Below are positions 1 through 11,900 of a DNA stretch of 64,000 bases, in pieces. The position numbers and the translations under genes are program-made. Under the pieces are notes generated by a model. That model made no database searches, was not told the DNA's origin, and saw nothing but the letters and a program-made list of their open reading frames with translations. The stretch's first letter is position 1. Each line of letters opens with the position of its first letter. This stretch comes from Pterobdella sp. o SKG-2022. Taxonomy: Eukaryota > Annelida > Clitellata > Hirudinida > Piscicolidae. The stretch covers positions 5,363,895-5,427,894 of the forward strand of contig OZ038320.1 of assembly GCA_964035795.1 (NCBI GenBank), in the 5' to 3' direction.

Positions 1-3000
1 ATCAGAAGAAACACTCAAATTCGCCTTAAACGAAAAAATTACATTATAAATATATTTTTGATACAATTTTTAATATTCAAATAAAAAATCGATAAATTAG
101 TTCTAACTTTTAGAGCAAATTCATAGTTGTTCACCAGATAAACATCAACAATCAACCTCTCCCCTTTGACAATATTTCCAGGCAAACTAAAATGGATGTA
201 GAACAATTTTTCTGTATTTGGGCTTGGGAGTGGAATAACATTAACTCCGTTTTGAGGGTGGACACAGACGGCACTGGCAACCCATTTAGACCATGTACGA
301 GGTGCAATCACAATCATTTGGTTGGATGTTTCATTGGGACTGTTGTTAACAGTAATTAATTTGAACTAAATATCAAATTCATGAAAAAATGTATGTTTTT
401 TGTACTTTATTATTGGAATAAATTTTTAAAAATTACAAAAATGAATTCCAAGATTATTTGAAATAGTATTTCGAATTTCTTTTTTTAACAACTATATTGG
501 AATTTTTAAACATTAAAGTTTCTTGTTTAACTTCAAATAGAATAGTTTGAATCGCCAATGAAGTTTTTGCTTAGTTGTCTTGGTTTGAACTTCATAGGTT
601 CCTTTTTGATCGAATTGTTCTGAAAGTAAAATTTTTCTTAAATTAAAGATATACTTAAAAAATAAAATTTTAAATATTGTAGTTGATAGATTTGTCTCTA
701 ATGCTTGATTCCAATATTGAATGAGAGGTTTATTTCGTTCATATGCTAAGGTATTCAAAACATTTCAAGCAAAATTTCAAAAATTATTTTTTACAAACTA
801 AACAAAACTTTAATTCAAAGTTGAGTTTTATTTGTACTTAAATTTTTGCTTTTATTTCATAGAGAAAAATATAGCAACCAGGGATGAAAGCCCCATTCTG
901 CACACAACGAGGCAAAGAGATGTTCATATTTGTCATTATTGTTAGACCTTTTGGCTTTGAAAGAAATTATAGTTAAATATATGTTCTTATGTGTTGATTC
1001 AATTTAGGTAATATACTCAAAAAAATTTTCTTACTATGGATAACTTTTTGTAATTGAAACTAGAATCTTTATCATTTGTGAATGTACTTTTTGGCCAAAG
1101 ATTGTATTTTTCAATGCAAAATTCTTTGTTGAGTATATCTTCCTTTCCTTCTAAGTTCTCCAAAGAAACAATTTCAGTCTAAAAATGATATAAACTAAAA
1201 TATAAATTAAACAAATACCAGACATTCATGTATATAAAAATATTTAATCTTCTATCATATCAAGATTAAAAATTGCTTTGAAAATTATTACAGTTTATCA
1301 AAATAGCTTCAGCTTCTAATTAAAAATTGCAACTCATATCTCTTAATTTTCCATTTTTTTGCAAATTGAGCAATCTTAATTACATTCAACACAAAACATT
1401 TGCCTTTTCAAAAAGCTTTCACCGATACTTAATGTATTTCTACATACATCATTTGATAAGGTGAGTTGACTAACGAATAACTTCGAAATTTTCTTATGCT
1501 GAAAATTTATTTCAGACCAGAAAATTCATAATCTTCGCAAAACTTTTTTAAAAATAAACATTTATAATTCTCACACTAAATCCGAGGACATCTTTTGAGT
1601 TAAATGATTCCCAATCACGCTGAGGTACAACATTCACACGGCACACTGCTCCTGCCAAGCCCGATGTTTCCAGTGTCCACTTTATTTGACCTTTATTCGT
1701 TTCTACTGAAACTGACGTCTGCCGTTTATTTTTCATATAGAGTAAGCAAGCTTTTGGTAAAAGTTTTTAAATTAAGCTGTTTATAAAGCTTTATTTTTTA
1801 TTAAATAATTATCACCTGGATATCAGTATCCCTTTTCAAAAGTTTGAATTTAAACTCGTCTACCGTGATATCGTCTATCTTTTCATTAGAAGAATCTAGA
1901 ACCAAAATCAACTGAAGTATCCCATAAAGATCGTGTGAAGATGACGGTACTGATATGTTCAAATCATACTTAAAAACGTTGGTGAAACAACTAGAAGAAT
2001 CATCAGTTAATGCGTGAGTTATATCTTCATAGCTTAAGTCATAGTTTGCGTATAAAATTTCATCGTTGATTTCGTTTTCATAGTTTGAAGTGCTGTAGCA
2101 ATTGCTATAACTTTTAACGCTTATGTTCTGAGAAGCTGGGAAATATAAATTAGTAATATATTTTATTTATCAAATTAATATTTTAAACTTATATCAACAC
2201 GATTTTTAAATTTATTTTATTACAGTGAGTAAATCTAATTTCTGGAAAAAAGATGATTAACTTATTTAGCAATTACTATTAGACTCTAATAATTTTATAT
2301 TCCATTTTTATACCTTTTCCTATGAATGAACTAATCTTTCCTGTTTCCACTATTTTTGAATTGCTCAAAAACTGAAAAAGTAAATTATCAATTAGCTGTG
2401 ACCTGTTATATTCACCATAAATGACATATTAATTGTTTCATAATTCATTATGGTTTACGATAAATTCACACATAAATTAAACCCATTTCTCATCAATTTA
2501 TCTCATGAGTCGAGTAAATAAATTTCAAGAATGATTACTACAAAGACGCGTGAGAAATTTTTATTCTTGATGAAAGTATTTTAACTTGTTGGAGAAATCA
2601 AGTTATAAAGTCATGACTCACCATATACTTAAAAGTAACATCAGTTCTAGCGAGATTCTTAGGGCACAGAAGAAATACTTTCAAAGGAATAAACTCTTCA
2701 TCAAATCTTTTCAGATAGTATGGGAACGGGTCTATAGCCTTTGTTTCATTTGATAACAAGGGTTTTTCTTGAGTCATTTTCATCATTTCTACCACTTGTG
2801 ATTTGCGATCAATAACAAGGTATGTATGATTTGATGAAAACATTTTATAAGCTGTAATGGTCGGTTTGTGGAATCCCGTATATCGGTATTCTAATAGATT
2901 TGGAGAATCAAGTCGAACCTATGTTCAAAAATTTTTATTTAACAACTTTGAAAATGTATTGGCTATTTTACAAAATTATTTATTTGGATTTAAAACTAAA

Positions 3001-6000
3001 TGTTCATTGGAGTTTTCATAGAAGTAAAGTTTTAAGCGCTTATAAATCGGCAGTATGCGTCAATTGATGATATACAAACATTACTCACAAATAATCGTAG
3101 TTCTTCAGCATTCATGGTGTATGTACCAGGGATTTCAAATTGAAAAAAGCCTTCTGTCAATGACATAAAGTTTTAAATGATTTCTTTTATACAACGAATA
3201 AATTTTGAAAACTTATAAACTGTTCAAAAACCAAAACTATGTCTATTTTCTTACTTTATCAACTGTTGAAAGTTTTCACCAATTTACTTTTTTTTATTCT
3301 TTTTAATTTTATTAATTACTAAACTAAATTCAAATACAAACCATCTTTTGACAAAATCTCCGTTAGCACAGCCCCAGACGGAGATAAAAGTTTGGCTTTC
3401 ATATCTTTCAAACCTCTACCATCTTGTGATTTCAACCAGCCCTGTCATGAATCATACTTACACATGTGCGACAATGACATACATCTTGTTTCTAATGTGT
3501 GTCATTTAAATAAACTTCAAAACAAATTTTTAGATGATTGTAAGACGAAGATTTTGAAAAATCTGAGAGTTTATAAACAAACTAACGAAGCAATAGTAAG
3601 GTTGTCCAGGAACAAAGGTATGCGAGCAAGAAGGAGAAAGGATGGGTTCTGGTCGAGGTAATACTTCAATTGCGGTTTCAATGGAATTTGATTCGTCTGC
3701 AACATTTTTCAGTGGTTAATTTATATTTACTCTAATTTTACTTTTTTTATTAACCACTGGAATCTTCTATAGCTTTGAATCTTATGATAATCTTTTCTTC
3801 TACTTTTTTAATGGTTGTATTAACTTCTGCACAACCTCTTCCATTGAACTTTGAATTTTATATTTTATTAAGTTGAAATTTGAAATTCAACTAGAATATT
3901 TCAATTCAAACTTTGAAAATATGGAATAAAGCGTTTTTCTGTTTGTCAACATTTATGCCGATATGGGCTTCTCCTATGATGTTTAAGCCATCGCTGCTCC
4001 TTTTTGTGTAGCAATTATTTATAAAGTGTGAGAATTTAACAAAACAAAAATTATAAATTTCATAATCTTTTTGATATTTTTTCAACTTCATTACCTTCAA
4101 AATTGGTTTCTACCAAATGTGAATAACTTAAGTCAATACAAAAAGTAGTCCAACGTACTTGGCACAAGCGACCACATGAATGGACACATTTGAATGTGCC
4201 ATTCCAGTCCAATCAAGGTGTTTCGGTGAGGTCTTTAAAGATAAATGGAAATTTGGCTTTTCTTAAATGGATAAAAATTTTTTGATAGATTTAGTTTGTT
4301 GATGTGGTTTTAGAACCTCTTATGTATCTTTTTGTTCAAATTTTCTTAAATTATTTTTTTTTGGTGTTATAATGAGAAAATTTTAGATACATTTATTGAT
4401 TAACAAAAACTAAAATTTTTGCTTAGTACAACCTTATCATAATTCATTAGTCTATTGATAAAAATAATTTTAAATATTATATATCGTATTATTTATTCAT
4501 ATAAAGAGTGGCCATAATACAATTCTACCTTCTATAAGAACTGGTTCGCATTGAATCTTTTCTTTTGTTTTAACACAAAATCTCACATTCCAAGATTTTT
4601 TATCCACGGATAATGGAAATTCAAATTCACTTAAACCTGATATTAGTTTCATGTGAGATTCAAAAAATCTTTTCAAACTTAAATTTTACCTTCATTAGAC
4701 TTTGGCTTATCCCAATAATGAAGTTTAACTGAATCTTCAGTTTCTACGTATGCTTCTTCAAGCTAGAGTAAGTTTGAAAGTTAATTTTAAACGGTATAAA
4801 TGAAATAAGTTTCATAATGACTCACAAAATCCTCCACAGACTCAAAAGTTTTTCCGTTCAATGTTAAAACCTGAACATTCACTGAAGGATTTTTAAATTA
4901 TTTTTACAACAGGACATTTAAATTTTTAAATTATTATAACGCTAAAAACTTATAAGTGATTATTCAAAGATTTTACTAAGGTTCATAATTTATTACGATA
5001 AATTACGTCACTAAAAATCCTAAAAGTTCAAAATTACAGCATCTTTCAGCAATTTTCTTGTTTTGAATGAATCTACTTACCGACATCGGTAGGTTCATAA
5101 GTTGATCTGTCAAGTTGAATATGAGTAGAAATATTCGCCTTCTCTAAAAACACCTTTCAAAAGTTTTTAAATGCATTCAAGCAATATTTTTAGTTGTCTT
5201 ATAAAATTTTGTTTTTAAATAAAGAATTTTTAAAAAGGTTTGAAAAACTTTATATTCTCACTAGATAGTTGTCTTCAAATTCAACAGTTGATTCGGCAGC
5301 ATTAACAATTTTTATTTCTACTCTTAGTGGCCCTTCGATCCAACCGTCATTAACATCGAACTCATGCACAGATTGCTCTTCAAGTCAAGTTTTAATTCGA
5401 AATTTCAAATTGAAAATGTTTTGTTAACAAAAACATTAAAAAAACTAATAAAAACTGAGATGTAAGTTTTGACAGAACAACGTAAAATGTAGATTTAGAT
5501 ATAATTTTAGTACAAACATAAATTACCCTTATCAAATGTGACATTGATTTGTTTCAGGTACATTTTATTCAAATCTGAAGCACTTTTTTTATAACTATCT
5601 TTACTCAATTGGATAGAAGAGAAAATGATTTTGAAAACTGAATTGTCAAACTTGAAAGTTGAATTTTGGAATTCGAAAGTTGAGTTATGGAACTCAAAAG
5701 AAGAATCCCCGATGCTAGTAGCAAGTTTATCTTCTGTAAAAGCATTGTTGCTGAAATCTGAAAACTCATACACTAAGTTCTCCACATCTCCCGTAGAATT
5801 ATTTATTTCTGTATTAGATTCATTAGAACTCTTTCCTAGTTGATATTTAACGTAATCCCCGATTTCGGTTGTTTCACATTTAAATTCAGCATTTTGAGGG
5901 TCTTTGCATTTAAACTTCTCATCGCTTCTGTCTTCGTTCAAAACATTATCATAAATTGAAATCTGAGCTATGTATTTATTATTTTCTTTGAAATCCAAGT

Positions 6001-6414
6001 CTATAAAGTTGATTGTGGCTTTCTCATTGTGGTGCCAAGTTGTGGGGGTGATCACCGCAAACTTTCTATGAGTATTGGTAACCAGAAGTTTTACCACACT
6101 TTCATTATGTTACATAAGTTATTATTGCCAAAATTAAAAATATAATATTCTTATGATTTTACCCTAGCTACAATCAAACGAGTATATTTAGGAACACAAA
6201 TAAATTTTATTGAGATACAAAGCTTATCGATATCATTGGAGCTTTTGTATTAAAAACAATTAATAACCTACGAAATGATTTTTTCAAATCAAAATAATCT
6301 TAATATCATAAACCTATAGTTATATAATCATAAGTGAAATTTCTCAATTGAAACTTACTCGCCAAAGATGGTGAATGGAAACAATAATAAGAAAAAACAA
6401 ATGTAATTTTTCAT
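1..6414 (-). CDS. Alpha-2-macroglobulin / thioester-containing protein (TEP/C3) family, N-terminal half, multi-exon, 3' end outside window
   Basis: Secreted innate-immunity or protease-inhibitor family. Start ATG is at 6414-6412, opening a signal peptide (MKNYICFFLLLFPFTIFG) cut by a GTAAGT donor; exon 6098-5527 continues in phase as the first macroglobulin domain (KFAVITPTTWHHNEKATI). Further exons read in order: DGWIEGPLRVEI (about 5380-5260); the A2M-family strand ISTHIQLDRSTYEPTDVG (about 5145-5085); an MG2 end with FPLSVDKKSWNVRFCV (about 4640-4530); an MG3 piece near 4000; MG4 SKDGFFQFEIPGTYTM (about 3150); MG5 with YLVIDRKSQVVE and EEFIPLKVFLLC (2843-2630); MG6 with LAGAVCRVNVVPQRDW (1736-1580); then exon 365-108 with APRTWSKWVASAVCV and FSLPGNIVKGERLIVDVYL, the start of the A2M domain, joined to an exon starting at 24. 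The thioester (GCGEQ-type) region lies beyond the window, so TEP, C3 and A2M cannot be separated. Some exon edges between 3.9 and 0.4 kb are unresolved. Confidence 0.86.
4372..4450. mobile_element. Partial copy of a foldback MITE (family B) in an intron
   Basis: The segment beginning with gagaaaattttagatacatt and continuing through aaccttatcataattcatta matches, with scattered differences, the left arm of the inverted-repeat element at 45982-46146. Only one arm is clear here. It lies in an intron of the TEP-like gene. Confidence 0.6.
5638..5706 (-). repeat. Three tandem 7-codon units encoding an NST-rich insert in the TEP-like gene
   Basis: Within the large second exon, the minus-strand frame reads FEFHNST, FEFQNST, FKFDNSV, each 21 bases. 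Two units carry an N-x-T sequon. The stretch sits in an acidic, N/S/D-rich insert after the first macroglobulin-like strands, a place where I recall no such repeat in known family members. Confidence 0.75.
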
Positions 6415-6871
6415 TGCTAATTTTATAATTCTCAGTTTTAAAAAAATTAATCTTTCAAGTATAAAACATTGAAACTTGGGTTTATCCGAAGCTTTTTGGA
6501 GTATGTTATGAAACCGGGTACTTATACTTAAAACCAATCTTAACCCTATGTAATGCTCAAAACCATTAAAAGATGAACATTTTTAATTTATATTGCAATG
6601 AACTTTGAGTTACATATAAAAAAATGAAACAGTCATGTTTCCATATGTTCCACACAATAAAGTACTCCAAATGATTCACCAAATGTCATGTTAGCTACAT
6701 GGTTTGGTTTCAATTAAAAATAGAAGTTGCTATTTTAATTAAATAGAATTAAAAAATAGTTAAAATGATCAAGTAGAATTATTTTGGTTAGAATATTTAT
6801 TTTTTGAAATATCTGAACTTCCATCCAAAACAAATGCAATTACTGGTTGACGTAAAATAGCCGCAAATCAA

Positions 6872-7055
6872 TATAATAGAAAAAAACACTAAGGTTTATT
6901 GAGAAACTTAATACACGAAGCTTTTCGTAAGAGTACCTTACATTGTCTAGTTTGAACTAGATACTGTAATGTATCACTAGATAATGTAATTTACTCTTAC
7001 AAAAAGCTTCGTGTATTAAGTTTCTCAATAAACCTTAGTGTTTGTTTCTATTATA
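6872..7055. mobile_element. Complete foldback MITE (family A), about 184 bp
   Basis: Long inverted repeat: the left arm (about 6872-6952) starts TATAATAGAAA, runs through aacactaaggtttattgag and cttaatacacgaagctttt, and returns as its reverse complement at about 6976-7055, ending tttctattata. The centre is about 23 bases. No coding capacity. The edges look like TA, compatible with a Tc1/mariner-type TA target duplication, but the exact duplication cannot be fixed from one copy. It lies in the space between two divergent genes. Related pieces occur at 13863, 32738 and 58513. Confidence 0.85.
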
Positions 7056-8833
7056 GCAATTATTGGTATTTTTCAAAATAAATTTTCTAATAATACTATT
7101 TCTTCTAAAGGAGAATATTTCTTGAAATAATCTTTTGGAGAATTCAAGCTGTTTAAATAACTTTGAAAATTGAAAGTTCGACTAACTTGAACTAATCTTT
7201 AAATAACAACACGAGTTAAAATATTTTATAAGTTTATTCTATAAAAAGCAGACGTGTCAATGCGTAATGAGCACGATAATTTTTATGGGTCGGTAAAGAT
7301 TATATATCAATGGCAAAGTTTTGGAAGTGGTTCATAAACTATCAGTTTATGAATAAGTATTGGTTTATTCTCAACTGTTAATTTAGCATTAAACATCAGT
7401 TATCTATTAATTTATTATTAACTAAACGAACCATGATCAAAATCTATCTTATTCATGAAAAAAATTTACAGTTTTTAGAATACAGTTTTATAGCTTTTAT
7501 TAAATTTAAAATTTTGTTGATGGTTCACTATCTCTATAAATTTATTTTCAATAGATTGATAATTTCAATTAAACCAATAGTGAAAAATGGTATTTAATAG
7601 AATAAAATGTTACGATTAATTGCATAGACTCAACGGATGTTTTAATCAATATACAGCTTGAGGGATTCTTTAAAAATAAGTTGCATACAATTAATATAAT
7701 AGCCCCGCTTCTTAAGAAAAACAATTAGATGACTTTTTTAAAAATCGATTTGATTTTTGAAATAAATTTTCCACTCTAATGATTATATCTTTTATGCGTT
7801 GAACAAAAAATATATCGTTAGAATGCTCAAGAGCATAATTTTGATGAAACCAAAACAAGTGAGTCCAAAACTGCTATAGTTAACTACTCAAACATTAAAC
7901 TGGTAAACGCATGGTGGAAATCAAAATTCTTAGCAAAAACTCGAAAAAATATCTTAAAAATTACGTGTTCAATTCACAATTTTAATACTTACGCAATAGA
8001 AGTTAAAATCGTGTATAAATATAGAAAAGTTATGCGTTATAATGGTAAATACATCGAACCAAGCAGTTACTAATCGATACCATGCTCGTCATCAGTAAGC
8101 AAAAACATTAATGAAACTAGCATGTATTCGGTTGAAAACAGTTACAAAACTTGAAAATAAACTCAATTTTTAACTATCCGTTGTAAAGAAGTGGATTTTA
8201 GTTGGATATACTTTAGACGGGTCGACTAGAGAAGGGAAATTAGAACATTTTGATCTACGGATAACTTTAATTTAACTTTTATATTCATTAAGAAAATTAG
8301 ATCGTTAACTGATTTATTGTTATTGTCTGTTTTATAATAAATTTTTGAATTTTTAGGTATGGTTTCTTATTTTGAAGTTTTTTGAAAAGTTCTATATAGA
8401 TAATATTAAGGATTTGAATAATTAAACGTATGATTCAATTAAAAGATGAAATGTAGATTGAATAATTTTCAAACTTCAAATTTAAACCTACTGACTATAA
8501 CACCAACTTCATTCAAGCTTTAAAAATAATTAATTACGTTTTGTAAACTGAAAGAATAATTCATAAACAAACATTTTTATAAGGCCCATCAACTGTTTTA
8601 AATTATTTAGAAAATAAAAGAACTTGCTGACACTTTTTAATCCTCAAAATTAGAATTTGCTACAAATTAATCTTACGATTTATGACAAAGTTGAATTTGT
8701 CGAAAGTTACAGTTTCTATAAATAAGATATATCAAAAAAATAGCTTCCCTCAATTTTAAAATAGAACTTTATCAAAATAAAAAAAATTTAATTTTTTTCG
8801 GCATAAAACCTTATTAGACACAAACACCCAAAC
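7056..8833. other. Intergenic region, no gene seen
   Basis: AT-rich DNA upstream of the CRACR2A-like gene. I see no coding segment, RNA gene or clear repeat. It should hold the promoter of the plus-strand gene, but no core promoter element can be called with confidence. Confidence 0.6.
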
Positions 8834-8900
8834 CACACATAAGCACATACAAAACACAAACACTAACCCCACATAAGCACTTACAAAACACAAACACAGA
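8834..8900 (+). repeat. Two 33-34 bp direct repeats in the 5' leader of the CRACR2A-like gene
   Basis: The purine/C-rich unit cacataagcacatacaaaac plus acaaacacta is repeated with few changes (second copy cacataagcacttacaaaac plus acaaacacag), period 34, ending directly at the ATG. The leader is almost free of G and T, which would leave it unstructured. Confidence 0.8.
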
Positions 8901-11900
8901 ATGTCTGATTTCTCAAGCGCTCGTAGAAGTACATCAGCCCAACTAGGGTCTGAAGAAGTTCAAGCGATGATGGTTCAGAAAGCCATTGAACTATTTGCCC
9001 TATGTGATGTTGATAACAAAGGATACATAAGCAAGAATGAGATGCAGAAACTACAGCAAGAGTTGAAGCTGGAGAAAGAGCAGTTGGAGGCTGTATTCGA
9101 CTCGTTAGACGATGATAAGAACGGGTACCTGACTCTTGAGGAGTTCACCAATGGTTTTGGTAAAAAAAATTTTTAAATAATTTTTAAATAATTCATAAAT
9201 TAAATATAAAAATTTTCAAAAGATGTAAATTTCAAATTCAGAATATTTTCAATTGAAAAATTAGCTATTGACTTTTCAGAGTTAACTAGCTAGAAAAAGA
9301 AAACAAATTGGTATAGTTTTATAATAAAGTCGTATACATGGTTAACGAAAGTCTTTTTTTAAGTATCTGAGCCTTCATAGTTTGATCAAGCAAAAACCGT
9401 AAATTCCATACAAATGTACCTCAACCTATACAAATAGTGCCCAATGAAGTGTTTGATTTTTATTAACTATTTATAAACGCACTAAAAAAAACAAAGCTTC
9501 ATTTGAGTACTTGATGATGTATATCATTTGTGGATAAAAAAAAATGTCTGTGTTAGTTTAATACAAAACACAAAAAACAAACCATAAACTCTCTTACTAA
9601 ACGCTCCTAACCCGCCATGTTGTAAATCAAAGGGAGCTTTCTGGGGATACCGTCAATAGAAGAAAAGAAAGAGGAATCAAGAGTGAAAAAAGAAAAGATA
9701 TATGAAGCATCTAGGGACATGGAGCATTCTTTTGACGATGAGAACTTCCATGGACTTCTAGAAGAGACCGGGGTGTCTGATATCGTAGAAGAGTATGTAT
9801 ACTTGCGTCTAGACCTTATTGTTTTTGTTTTTATGTTGTTGTTTTTAAATTTTTTTATTATGTTTTTTATCATTATAATTGGTATCTATTTTTAGTGTGT
9901 TTTTTTCTTGTTTTCATATATTTGTTTTTATTTCCATTATTGGTATTAATTTTTATTCATCTGCATTATATAGTGTTATTGTTATTCATTATTTATATCA
10001 TCTGTTATTCAACATTACCATCCTGTTTTGTTGTCATAGCTTAGAATATTTTTTTTTTATTTTTATATGTGGTAGTATTGCTTTTTTTCTGTTACTATAC
10101 TTCATCATTATAAAGGCTTTTGTTAATTTATACATTTTATAATGAGTATTGTTGTCTGTAATTGCTTTGGTATATTATTTTGCATTTATTTTTTTTTCAA
10201 TAAACAGAATATTTCAATAAAGCTTTTAACATAAAAAAATATCACCATCTTTTTAAAACGTTTACAGAAATAGTTTTTTCATTTTCAAAACGTTCGCAAC
10301 GTATTTTTTTGTTTAGCATTTTATTGCAGGGTCTACTTCTGAGCCAGATTTCGTTGTCCTTATTTTATTCATTTTATATTTTTTATTATAATCACAATTA
10401 CATTTAAATTATGCTTTAAGCACATTTTTTTTCCAACAGTACAGACGCCTTGAAAATGATGTACTCAGCATTGAGAGAAAGCCAACCGGAGCTTCTACCT
10501 AACTTCGAAGATTTCATCCAAAAAGTTTCAGCTTTCAACAGTTTTTCAAATCATTATGATTATAAATATGTAATCAAAAATAAAAATGTTTGGTTTCAGC
10601 AATATTTGTATTGTTATTCTTGGTTTTTTTCTATTTTAAACTCACAACATGATTTCTTGCTGAAATAATCAATAAATTAAACTAAATAATGAAGTAATCA
10701 TAAACCTTTCTTTTGTTCCACAATTTTATGGTTTTGAGCATTTTCTTGTTTCAACCTTTAGCGTGAGCTTCGATTAAGCATAAAGCAAAACTTATTAAAA
10801 ACAACACGTTATTGAAAAGAGTGAGCAGTTTTTATAGGACTTACTTTCCCTTGCAAATATTTGATAACTTGAATCAGTTTTAAATAATGTTTCCATTGGT
10901 TTTTGAGACATTTTGGAAGATCTAACGATGGTTTTTGATTATAATCTTTAGTGGTCTCCACATTCATATCAGCCTGTTTCAAAAAAAATTAAAATAAACT
11001 TTAAAAAACATGCCTTGCAGGATTGATAATTATGACTTCCAAAATACATTCAACTTTTTTTGAATTTCATATAAACTACATTAACATTATAAATATTTAA
11101 CGTGGAAATACTTTTCCACAATAGATAACCAGCGAACTGAAACGGAGCAAAGGAGATTACAAATCACTGCAGACTGCTTTGAGAAAGTGAAATAAAACTA
11201 TTTTGCAATTTTAAATCATTTATATTTTTTATCTAAATTTTAAAACATTTTGTATGACTACTTGTTAAGTTTATTTATTGAAGGTTTTTTAAGGTTCTTC
11301 AATTGATTGAGCAAGGTTGACAAATGTATCATTTTAATATTCAAGCTTTTTTATAATAATTTTCAGTTTTTTGAGCTGAAAATTTGTTTTTAGATTTTAG
11401 TGTTAACTTCTTTTATCAATAACAAAATTTTTATAAGTCACTTACGTAGATATTTAGGGATAATTAAATAATCAAAATGTTACTTACGTAGGTATATCAA
11501 ATAAAGCTTTACAACAATACAATTAAATGATGAGTGAGATCTTAATAGCGTGAACTCTAAAAGACCCTGAAAACATTGATTTAAGAGCCTACTACGAAAA
11601 TAACAAATTATTTTTATATTGAGTGTTTGAAACATATGCACACACAGCAAGACCTTGTCACATGATGATGAAATGAGAAGGTTGTATGAGGAGATGGAGA
11701 ACCAGATGAACAGTGAAAAGCAGAAAATCATCAATGAAGTGGGGGAGAAATATAGCCGTTTATATTACATTATTTAATGCCTTCTAACTTACCCATAAAC
11801 TTTTGACGTGTCTCAACTATGTGGTACTGTTGCTATAATGGCATAAAAAATTCAAATAAGTATAATCTATAAAAAATAGGAAAAATTTAAACTATGTGCA

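Noticed and set aside
3392..3661. 89-codon plus-strand open frame
   Set aside because: The opposite strand here encodes macroglobulin-domain sequence of the TEP-like gene (AKLLSPSGAVLTEIL), and the plus product has no recognisable features.
9683..10142. Long Phe/Ile-rich plus-strand frames suggesting a membrane protein
   Set aside because: The first part is a real CRACR2A-like exon; the rest is T-rich intron after a clear GTATGT donor.
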